Shown here: piece by piece, positions 49,918 to 59,313 of the stretch
Layout: each line of letters begins with the position of its first letter
How positions within the stretch are numbered: the stretch's first letter is position 1
Source of the DNA: Phascolomyces articulosus
Lineage: Eukaryota; Mucoromycota; Mucoromycetes; Mucorales; Lichtheimiaceae
Reading direction: 5' to 3'
DNA: 64,000 nucleotides
Assembly: GCA_025677815.1 (NCBI GenBank)
Contig: JAIXMP010000017.1
Location: forward strand, 930,001 to 994,000
Translations under genes and position numbers: made by a program
Notes under the pieces: model-generated
The model's database searches: none
Told to the model about the DNA's origin: nothing
Seen by the model: the letters and a program-made list of their open reading frames with translations, nothing else

Positions 49918-50056
49918 TTAATCAGAAATCATTCTCATATAACAGATATCATTTCTTACATATCGGAAACCTTTTTTCACTTATCAGAAACCGGTGCTCA
50001 CTCACCAGAAGAAATCATTTCCCATTTACCAGAAAACATTTCTTACTTCCAGGAAA
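49918..50056. repeat. Degenerate ~21-bp tandem repeat
   Basis: About six to seven units resembling TATCAGAAAxCATTTCTTACT, diverged by several bases each. Interrupted by stops in the frames checked, so probably a minisatellite. Confidence 0.6.
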
Positions 50057-50608
50057 AGGAACCAATCAAACTACAAGGTTTTGTTAGTATTCTCTTCACT
50101 TACATCGAATTGATATTACAAAGTTTGTTACTGCCAACAAATTACCGCACTTTTTACCAAGATATAAAATAATTATAACGTTACTGTTATAATTATACAC
50201 AAAAATAAATAAATTTAGGTTTAGATATCTTAAAAAACTTAGCTTTGAACATTTGAATAAAAATATAAAGCATTCACAGTTTTATATATTAATGAAGTCC
50301 GAAAATTGTTTGCAGTAAAAGATTACCACAGCAAAACGTTGTTTTTATGATCAATGCATCATTTTGACTCTATCAACAAAAGATTTATTATCTATGAATA
50401 ACTATCATAGATATGGAAGTGTTTCATCTGAGCTTTGTTGTTACGTCCTGTTTTTATCGCGTATCAGAAAGATAGTAAAGGTTATGAGTAATAACTCAAG
50501 GAAGGTAAAATAGGCTATAAATTTAGCTGGGAAAATAAAATAAACAAGAGAAAAATAATAAAATCAAAGGCTGTCTGTTTATGCAACACAATGTCAACAA
50601 TCCCTAAA

Positions 50609-50623
50609 TATGGGAATTAAAGA
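50609..50623. repeat. Left target-site duplication
   Basis: TATGGGAATTAAAGA, identical to 55277-55291. The pair brackets the non-LTR retrotransposon. Confidence 0.9.
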
Positions 50624-50880
50624 GACGTAGTCGAGTATCGCGCGCGGCAAACCACACTTCTTTATATACTTTTTTCAATTACAATTTTTTCCTATTTTAT
50701 AATAATATCACACTGTCATCAAACAAAAAAGAAAAAGCTATCAAAAACGTGTTTACACCAAACAGGTTAAATATATCAACAATCACACCATCCTCAGAGC
50801 ACCGAATTCATAAACATCGTACCACTTCCTCCACCACATTGTTACACACAACCAAAGCTATCGATAACAATAGATTAAGA

Positions 50881-52185
50881 ATGGACGATCGTGACACAGG
50901 CACTGATGGCAAGCATTTAATTAATAGAAATGCTAATAATCAAATCACGGCGGAAAACAACGAAGAAAGCCAACCTTTTATAGAAGAGGCTATCAGCTCA
51001 TTCCCGTCACTCCCATCACCAACAGCGAGTCAAGTCGAAATTAACAATGTTCCAAGCTGGGCACAGTTCATTGTTCGAAACCAACATGAGATGCAAAGAA
51101 AAGTGGAAGCACAAGCAACCGAGCTTAAAGTCCAAAGTGGGAAACTTAAACTCTTCCAAAAAATAATGGAAGAGAATAAAGAATTAAAATCCCAACTTGA
51201 GGCAGCTTACGCTAAAATCAAAGAACTTGAATCGCAGCAGTCGACCACTACTTCTAAGGAGGATACCACCAGAAAACCAATGGATCAGGATATCCTCCTT
51301 ACAGGCACTTGTGAGTCAATACACTCACTTTCCCATGAAGAATGGGAGAAGCGCAAGGTGGAAATCGAAGCACGAAAGCATCAGCAACAACAACAAGATG
51401 GTGTAAAGCAACTCCAACAATTAAAGAAATTGGAACAATCACAACAGCAACGTCAACAACAAAAATATCATCATCAGCAACAACAACCCACAAAAAATGA
51501 AACAGCGACCTCATATGCTAAGATTGCTGGGAAAAATTTACCACCAAAGAAAAGAGTGCAGCAACCCCCAACGGAAAAAATGGTCCAATGGGCACGCCGC
51601 CTCCTTCAACCAGCATCGGGGCCCACTGCATATACCTTTATATATATGGGTGCTCCTCGTCGGGCGTTACATAGTGAAATCCGGAAAGCTCTTAGTTTAG
51701 TTGGCGTAGCAAAAGAAAGGGTAATTGACATTCAATTCCCAACACATGGTACTGTAGGACTCTTGGTACATGCTTCTTATGAAAAAGAAATTCGAGAGCT
51801 ACTTACCCAAGCAAAGCTTCCTCCAAAAGAAGGTTTCAACCCCATAGCAGCATCGACAATTGGTAACCCCACTCTCTTGGCTACCTTATCCGAAGAGGAG
51901 CGTGCCACAGAAGCTAAAAAAATCTACCAAGAAAGAATGTTAAACATGTGCTCCCGCATGCCAAAACGCCACTTAGGAATTGCTATATTGCGTCACTTTA
52001 CATCTCTTCCAGAAGAAGATCCACACCACATAGAATTGGAATACTGGGTTAAATTTCAAGAAAAACACCCCAAGCCAATGTACCACAAGCGCCCCCAATT
52101 AGATAATGCTGAAGATGCTAAACGGTTGTTATCAGGTAACAATGATAGCACTAACGATGGATCGGAACCTATGCAAGAAGAATGA
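50881..52185 (+). CDS. LINE ORF1 (nucleic-acid-binding chaperone-like)
   Basis: 434 aa from the ATG at 50881; the open frame extends about 44 codons further upstream without an ATG. Seen: a coiled coil at about residues 65-125, a Gln-rich stretch (about 160-210), and a conserved globular C-terminal part including GPTAYTFIYMGAPRRALHSE. It has no zinc knuckles, so it resembles ORF1 proteins of fungal LINEs. It is predicted to bind the element's RNA and to help reverse transcription. It is intact here, unlike ORF2. The stop overlaps the ORF2 start (ATGA), pointing to coupled translation. Confidence 0.8.
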   Translation: MDDRDTGTDGKHLINRNANNQITAENNEESQPFIEEAISSFPSLPSPTASQVEINNVPSWAQFIVRNQHEMQRKVEAQATELKVQSGKLKLFQKIMEENKELKSQLEAAYAKIKELESQQSTTTSKEDTTRKPMDQDILLTGTCESIHSLSHEEWEKRKVEIEARKHQQQQQDGVKQLQQLKKLEQSQQQRQQQKYHHQQQQPTKNETATSYAKIAGKNLPPKKRVQQPPTEKMVQWARRLLQPASGPTAYTFIYMGAPRRALHSEIRKALSLVGVAKERVIDIQFPTHGTVGLLVHASYEKEIRELLTQAKLPPKEGFNPIAASTIGNPTLLATLSEEERATEAKKIYQERMLNMCSRMPKRHLGIAILRHFTSLPEEDPHHIELEYWVKFQEKHPKPMYHKRPQLDNAEDAKRLLSGNNDSTNDGSEPMQEE

Positions 52186-55021
52186 TAGACCATATAAAAC
52201 TTGGTCTATTGAATGCAACTGGGATAGAAAAATCACCAGTTGAAATAATTGAATTCTGCAACAGCAACAACATCGACATAATACTTATAACCGAAACTTT
52301 TCTTGTCCGCTGGCGGCTTGATACTGACTGGCTTCAGTATCACAACTACGCAATACAACCAAACACAAAAAAAAGAGGACAAGGAGGATTAACACTTCTG
52401 GTACGACCCACCCTAAACGTCCATATACATCATTTTCCAAATTCAAATCGATTCACATTATCATTTCGCATTGGCACTTACACCTTCCATGGCCTGTACC
52501 TGCCACCACTACCAACATTAGACGATACCTCAGTAATACAGCTGCTGGATCAGCTACATATAAACGATCAAACCATAGTATTTGGAGACCTAAATGCACG
52601 ATCAAAAATCGTTACTGGCGATAAAAAAAATAACATGCGTGGTATCAAAGCCCTTGAACCATGGATCAATGGGAATGGCTTACACGTTTGGAATGGTTCT
52701 TTGGCAAGATCACAGCCTACCTTCCGAACAGCTGCTGGGTCCAGTATAATTGATTTGTTCATATCAATGCAAAGCGCTATTAGAAATCCATCAATGCAAA
52801 TCCATGACATGAAATCTCTTAATACTCACCACCACCTATGCACATTATCCTTCACACCACACACACCATGGCAACTTTTACCAGCTCCAAACTCACCCCG
52901 TCAACATTGGAAACTACAAAGATTTACCGATCCTGAAGTTAGACGGATATATATCCAAAAGTTTGAAGATAATATTGCCAGTATTATACAAATTCTTGAC
53001 CACCAGTACTCATATGATATTGAAAACATGGTGCCAGATACAACAGCAATCGAACAACTTGGGCACGATATAACATCAGCTATATACGATGCGCTGGACA
53101 GTAGTACTACAAGAAATAGACCTAGACCAAAAAAATGGAATTGGTTTTGGACTGATGACCTACAACAAAAAGCAGAGCAGCGGGAAAGAGCATACAAAAG
53201 ATGGAGACGGTCACCTAACAACATTGTTGTTAGAGCCAAACTATGGTCCAATTATACCAATAGCTGTGAAGACTTCTCCAAAGAAATAAGCAAAACTCGT
53301 AGGAGTACATGGAAGCAGTTTTGCATGAAACTTGGTAATGCCCCAGACAACGAAGCAAATGCTACCATCAAAAGGATGCGTCGAAACAGACAGTCATCTC
53401 ATCTATTCTCGCACCCTGATGGTCCTCAGCAAGCTGTAGAAACAATGATATCTCACTTTTCCAAAATATTTGGTGGAGAAAATATGGAAAGAAACAAATC
53501 AAGATCAACTGCTTATATAAAGCAACAAATCTTCCATCCACCCACCAATGACAATCCATTTCCCGCACCAGAGATAGAGTTTATCATTAGCAACATGGCA
53601 CCACGCAAAGCTCCAGGTGATGATCATATTACAGGAGCAATGCTTAAACCAATTATACAACCCTTGTCTAAAGTCCTAAGCAAATTCTTCCGGCTATGCT
53701 GGAATTGGTCTTGGATACCGTTATCCTGGAGAACAGCACAAGTAGTCCCAATCTACAAAAAAGGGGATCCAGGAGTAGCCGCTAATTACCGACCAAATAG
53801 CCTGACAAGTACACTGAGGAAACTTCTTGAACAATACCTCCTACCAAAGCTTCTCAGATCAATGCCTGTTTTAGACATATCTCAAGGAGGTTTCCGCCAT
53901 CATCGCAACAATATCAACTATATAACAAAACAATCCCTTTAGTTAACACTTTTCAATATCTCGGTATTCCCTTTGACCATAATGGTATTAGTTCCGGGCA
54001 ATTGGTGAATCAACGTACCAGCAAAGCAACAGGAAATATGGGGCTACTACGACAACTTGGTGTCCATCAGTACGGAGTTGGTCTATGGCCTGCGTTAAGA
54101 ATATACCGCACTTTTGTTCGACCAGTTCTTGAGTACGGTCTAGCCATTACCGTCTTATCTGCTACACAAAAAGATAAAATTGACAATGCACAAAAAGGTT
54201 GTATAAAAATGACTCTTAATCGAAATGCAGCAACTCATTTTCCAACCATCGTTCCAATGGTGCTAGCAGACTTACCCTCGATGCATACAAGAACTCGTAT
54301 TCTCCAATTAAAATTTGCTGTTCGACTCCAAAATTTACCTACCACTACTTTGACACGATCCATTGAACTATCCTTTTTCTGGAACAAAAATAAGGATAAA
54401 CATTGGAAGCATCTAACAACGAACAATCCATTCTACCAACTATACACTAAGCTAAAAAATGGAATCAACCCACCAAAGGACTCACTCAAGCAAGCCATAT
54501 CCCGAAAACGAGATGAAGAATATAAAATCCGGGCCGATAAAAAGAAAACTATCCGTTGTCTTCGCGATAAAAGAATGATCGACCCAGTACTATATCTTCC
54601 TGCTACTTCACGTGACCGACACAGATTTATCAAATGGAGAATGCACTGGCTCCCATCCTACCCTCTGAAAGATTGTAGATGCGGCCATCCAGCAGCAAAT
54701 AGAGAACATTTTACACGTTGTCCTTTGATGGAAGAAGTACTTGATGAGTTGAAAACAACATTTGGTACAATTCCTGAACTCCAACGAGAACTACAACCAC
54801 TCGACTACGTTATAAATCATCTCCCGCGCTCAGAAGTCGGCTTATCACTAGGAAAGTGGATCAACTGCTGGTTTGTACTAATCCGTGCCCTCCGGGAAAT
54901 CGACCGATTAAGTCACTCCGAAAATGAATACGTAGAAGATGAACCGGAACCTGAAGAACCACCGCTGCCACCACAACTCCCATCATATCCAACTCAAGAA
55001 AGTAACCAAGTTACTATATAA
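52182..55021 (+). pseudogene. LINE ORF2 (endonuclease / reverse transcriptase), broken
   Basis: Part 1 is open 52182-53942 (586 aa). It starts with an APE-like endonuclease (ILITET, TIVFGDLNAR, IIDLFI, then a His pair where SDH is usual) and continues into reverse-transcriptase blocks (KAPGDDHITG, WRTAQVVPIYKKGDPG, NYRPNSLTS, SQGGFR). It then stops at a TAG. Part 2 resumes in another frame at about 53930 ([14 protein letters not shown], the region after the palm) and is open to 55021, with a [17 protein letters not shown] zinc-binding-like motif. The whole stretch with the catalytic FADD-type motif is absent between the parts, so an internal deletion with frame change is the simplest explanation. 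The endonuclease part keeps its key acidic residues. Confidence 0.88.
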
Positions 55022-55276
55022 ATTTATATTTTCCACTCCTCCCACTCATAATCATTATACCTTCTATTTTCCCTTTTTATTTCTCTTACATATGTAACAT
55101 TACCACACTATCCACACTAGCTTAGCTTTTCCTCCTAAAGGGGGGTTTTTCAGCTGATGCCATATATTCTTTTGCTCATACATAATCTTTACCACTAAGT
55201 ACCGCAAGGAAGCGACCACATGCCTATAGGCGCAGGTCAATCCAGTCTTCCACAATAATAAATATAAATTTTAATC

Positions 55277-55291
55277 TATGGGAATTAAAGA
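55277..55291. repeat. Right target-site duplication
   Basis: TATGGGAATTAAAGA, identical to 50609-50623. Confidence 0.9.
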
Positions 55292-56999
55292 TAAAGAACT
55301 TAAAATATTTAAGAGAAAAGTGAAGAGTGCCTAATAGTCGTTTCCTTTATACGAAAACTAAAAGAGAATTAATAGATGGCTAAAGATATGACTAAGAGAT
55401 GGTTTTTATTTAAAAGATTTTTTTTCGACCTATTTATACTATTTCATTTTCTAATCTAATGGGATCAATTGGTAATTTCCGGGTAATTTCTGCGTATGAT
55501 TTGGCAAGGACTGCTATTCGTAGTGTAAGGATTGCTTGAATTGAATCCATAATTGTTATCATCTGAGCATGTTCTGCTACTTCAAGAGCAACAATTACCT
55601 AGATATAAGGAATAATTGCTACAATATTGGTAACAGTTGATACGATATTAGCAATAGTTGCGCCAGTAGGAGCAACAATTGCTTCTTGAATGCATGAATG
55701 CATAAATCACGTGTAAAGATTTTCTTTATGCAGTAACAACAATACTTGAGAATTTATTTAAAATAATAATAATAATAATAAAGGAGAAAAGAGAGTGGGG
55801 AGAAAAATGGTATTAGTTTAGATTATAAAAGAGTAGCCAGTGTAACACATTTATAAAGTAGTTCCATGTTTGTTTTGATTTGTTCAAACAATCATCTATG
55901 GATTTATCCAATCTATCTCATTCTGCACTGTTCAATGTACTACATAGTGTCTAATATCTTGTGTTGTGGCGTGCGACATTATGTGACTTGGTGTTCCGTG
56001 TAACCGAGAAATTGTGCTACTAAGAGATTGTATTCTCAGTTTCGGATCTTGGTACACAAAAGTGAACAGAATCACAAAACTGCATAAGATTAACGAACTT
56101 GGCCACTACTTCCTTAACTCCTTTTCAAAAGTAACTAGAATCATAAAATTTCCTGACAAGCTTGGTCTCTTTTTTTTTTTTTTTTTTTCAAAAGTGACCA
56201 ACATAATTCTGCTATACTTTTACAAATTACCTATGATTGAACTAGAAAATTATGACTAATAAGCTATTCTACGTACGCGATTGAAAAGAAAATGAAAATC
56301 AGTTGTCATTTATTGTAAGTATGACAGAATTCAACGTGCAGTTTACTTACAACATAACAATGACAACAGTTATAAGTTTCATCTTTGAAAACAGATTCAT
56401 TTAAGCAGTAAGGATCAGCAACATTCATTAAAAAAACCGTAATTATCCGCATGTTTTCTTTCCTGTCATATCGGGGTTGTCCTACAATAGCAAGTGATCT
56501 GCTGTTTTAAGATGTGTGTTTTTATTGGCGTCAATTTAGTTTTATTAGAATTCTCACGAAAATAGGGACGCTTTTGCGTAACGCGTATCAACAATAAAAT
56601 AAAATCTTTTTTTTTGTAATTTTTTTATTCTTTCATTTATACCAAGCTTCAATACAACAATTTGACGATGTTATGTCATAAATAAGCATATGTTGGTTTG
56701 TTTTCTATTTTTAAAGAAAGTATATATGACATCATCCGTGTAACTACCAAGAAAACAAATAACCAGAATGATATATTTTTGTATAACATCATAGTTCTTG
56801 GAATTACCTTTTATGGTTTAGCTTTTAAGAATCTTTCTTCTCAGGATAAAAAAAAAACTATAAAAGAGTGCTTATTCAAGCAGAGAATTTATCGTTTTAT
56901 TCATTCCCCACTATTTTTTTTATTTTTTTTTTTTTTAGCTTTTTATTAAATTTATTATCACATCATCACCATCACCAAATATTCAAAGCAACAAAAACC
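55292..56999. other. Intergenic with one possible gene remnant
   Basis: Right flank of the retrotransposon. Apart from a possible degraded reading frame (55434-55703, minus, listed separately), it holds a T run (about 56169-56188) and simple AT repeats. No sound gene. Confidence 0.5.
55434..55703 (-). pseudogene. Possible degraded hydrophobic ORF
   Basis: From an ATG at 55703 the frame reads 34 codons, one TAG, then 54 more codons to a TAA. The encoded text is hydrophobic and helical (GATIANIVSTVTNIVAII; later MITIMDSIQAILTLRIAVLA) and is more protein-like than the flanks. The TAG could also be the end of an intron (TATATCTAG before GTAATT). No family is recognised. A chance frame is the main alternative. 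Confidence 0.3.
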
Positions 57000-57362
57000 A
57001 TGGCTCGTGTTAAACCTGTTACCTGTACCCAACCTTTGGTAATCAAGAAATCCGTATCATATTCAATCAAAAGCAAGAACTATGAATGTAATACAAGCAA
57101 TCAACCTATGACCCCAAAAGGACGTGCCTTACACACTTACTGGGTATTATCCAAACGCGTTGAAGATTATGAACATCGATATTTATCGGCATGTGTACTT
57201 AACGCTAGTTCAGAAATCACTAATCGAGCGCGTCGCGCGTGTGTACGCGCACAAAACGACATTGATCATTTCCGTGCCATTTGCAAGAAAAGATACCCGG
57301 ACAGAATGGAATTTTATTCTATCGAAGAAATCGAAATGAAAAACAAGTATCGACAATATTAA
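57000..57362 (+). CDS. Small basic protein, unknown function
   Basis: Single exon, 120 aa from the ATG at 57000 (the upstream open frame has low-complexity Phe runs and is not used). It is rich in Lys/Arg/Tyr/Cys with no signal peptide or membrane span. The middle (about 45-100) looks helical: RALHTYWVLSKRVEDYEHR, then NRARRACVRAQNDIDHFRAI. I recognise no family. The composition is non-random and the frame is followed by a typical A/T-rich 3' flank, so a real gene is likely, but this rests on the open frame alone. Confidence 0.55.
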   Translation: MARVKPVTCTQPLVIKKSVSYSIKSKNYECNTSNQPMTPKGRALHTYWVLSKRVEDYEHRYLSACVLNASSEITNRARRACVRAQNDIDHFRAICKKRYPDRMEFYSIEEIEMKNKYRQY

Positions 57363-57988
57363 AGCAATCATTTATATCACTTATATCATTTATTCTCTTA
57401 TTATTCAACTTATGTTATAAGATGACTATCATTATTATTATTCCAACCCACCACATATGACGCATCATGTACATATTATATATATCATATCATTTTTTTT
57501 TATTCACATCATCTTCCTTATCATTTCTATTTCCTTTAATTTGTTTTCTTCATCCTTTTCTTCCCATCCAATATCATTCGTTCTGTTCAAAAAAAAATTA
57601 TTGTATATAATAATAAAAAAGTAAAATAGTACCTTTCCAATTGTTACATTATCATTGAGTGCACTATTAAGATATATGCTTGCTTATTATCACTGTTATC
57701 TTTTCTTTGAAGTTCGTTTGCATATTTATTTATAAATACGTAACGATTTTTATGGTTGTTGTCATAATACATATATTTGTTATGTACTTTGAAACAAAAG
57801 AAAATATATTTTATGATAATTATGTTATAATGGTTCAACAAAAAATAAATTATTCTATTTCTATAATACCATCATATAAGTAATGACTTTCAGCTATCCG
57901 CAGTAAATAACAATCAACTCCCTGCTGATAAATTTGACACGCGGACTTTTTGGAATTGCATTTTGGTTACTCTCCTTCACTTACAAAC
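57363..57988. other. Intergenic
   Basis: AT-rich 3' flank of the small orphan gene and promoter of the two-span protein gene. No gene is supported. Confidence 0.6.
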
Positions 57989-59176
57989 ATGAACGAAGCT
58001 GTATATGACCGTGTCCGTGAAAGAGTCAAAGAATATAACTTAAGTGAACAAGAAATCAAGGCCATTGACACTGCTCGAAGACAATTAAATACCCATAGTA
58101 GCGTATTCAAACAGTTTTTTCCTCTAATTGTTATTTATTATATTGTTTTTTTTTTTTTTACTAATACAAAATTATAAACAATTGCTTAGCTTCTTTGGGT
58201 GGTCTCGTGGGTGGTTTATTTGCCTTTCTTCTCGGTAAAAATTCATTATAAATAAATAGTAGATCCAAATGAAATTCAATATAATAACATATGAAAGAAT
58301 AGGTAAACGAAAACGATTTACACCTATGCAAGTTTTTGCTGTTGCTGGTGGTGGATTCTTAATCGGTTCTCAAATGGGTCTTGTGTCAGGTTCATTAGCT
58401 GGTGTAAATACGATTAAACAGTTGCCCGATCCACAACGTCTTGTTAATCTTGTACGCGATGTACAGTATGTATTAATGAATATATTTTAGATATGAAAGA
58501 CGGGGTTAGTTTTTTTTCCCTAATTATTTATATTGAACAAATATAGGAAAGAAATGATACAAACAAGAGGTAATCCAGTTCCCCGTGGACCTCCACAACC
58601 ACAAGTAGGAAGAGGATCAGGTGTAGAAGGACATGGGCAATCATCCAACACTTCTATTCATGGTGATGAATTCTCAATGGATGATTACAATGATTATGCA
58701 AAACTTGAAAGTGGTTTTGAAAATGACCCAGGTAAAAAGGAAGTGAAATGGGAAAAGAATTGCTCAATTGGATCATTTATTTAATATATATATATATATA
58801 TATAATTGTGATAGCGTTACCACTATCTCCACAACAGCAGCATCAACATCAACAGCAGCAAACAGTATCTGATAGTTGGGCCAGTCTTCAACCTGAAAAA
58901 CCATCTTCGCATCCACAACCACATCAAGAAAGTGCTTGGGATAAAATTCGAGCTCAAAATGCTCCCGACAGCGCATGGGCCAAATTACGTATGGAAGCAC
59001 AAAAGGACCCCGATGCATTTAATCAACGAAAGCGAGCACAAGCGCGTGATGAAGTCGCTAAAGCTTTACAACAACGAAATCAAGACTCTATAGAAGAATT
59101 ACCTCGAACTCGTGAAGAAGCAGAAAACCGTGGTGGATCTGTACGAAAAAATCAATGGGGTGATCCAATCGAATAA
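57989..59176 (+). CDS. Two-span Gly-rich membrane protein (OCIA-like)
   Basis: Five exons (57989-58097, 58190-58234, 58303-58465, 58547-58731, 58815-59176), 287 aa. The first donor (gtagcg) is weak, chosen because it restores the frame (NTHTSLGG). Seen: an N-terminal helix (about 1-34), then two Gly-rich hydrophobic segments, SLGGLVGGLFAFLLG (about 38-52) and VFAVAGGGFLIGSQMGLVSG (about 62-81), separated by a basic KRKRF turn. The rest is soluble, with Pro/Gln/His-rich stretches and a repeated SAWDKIR/SAWAKLR motif; the end is NQWGDPIE. The double Gly-rich hairpin and the C-terminal (N)xxGDP motif recall OCIA-domain proteins of mitochondria and endosomes, but the match is tentative. Localisation is inferred only. 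Confidence 0.55.
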
Positions 59177-59313
59177 ACTCATTTCATTATTCAATCATTA
59201 ATAATATCTACATCTTTCTTTTTTATTATTATTGCTATTACTACTATCATTACTATTATTATGTAAAAAAAAAAAAATAAGTGAGGATGAAAAAGATGTT
59301 TGTATATTAATTA

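Larger units (their letters stand above)
47998..50608. other. Intergenic, left flank of retrotransposon
   Basis: AT-rich. It contains a 22-bp perfect palindrome (49183-49204) and a degenerate 21-bp tandem repeat (about 49918-50056), both listed separately. No gene is supported. Confidence 0.6.
50624..55276 (+). mobile_element. Non-LTR (LINE) retrotransposon, internally deleted
   Basis: 4653 bp between two perfect 15-bp duplications. Layout: a 5' UTR of about 257 bp, ORF1 (coiled-coil, Gln-rich), ORF2 (APE-type endonuclease, start of the reverse transcriptase, then a broken joint, then a C-terminal Cys-His region), and a 3' UTR with an A/T-rich end (AATAATAAATATAAATTTTAAT) instead of a pure poly-A. 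ORF1 and ORF2 overlap by ATGA. The element is not 5'-truncated. Its reverse-transcriptase palm with the catalytic Asp pair is missing, so it cannot move by itself. Identical flanking duplications suggest a fairly recent insertion. Confidence 0.92.

Noticed and set aside
50749..50880. Upstream extension of LINE ORF1
   Set aside because: It begins without an ATG; the first ATG in the frame is at 50881.
53943..55021. Independent gene after LINE ORF2
   Set aside because: It begins with the post-palm reverse-transcriptase text and ends in the LINE Cys-His region, inside the same target-site duplications, so it is the rest of ORF2.
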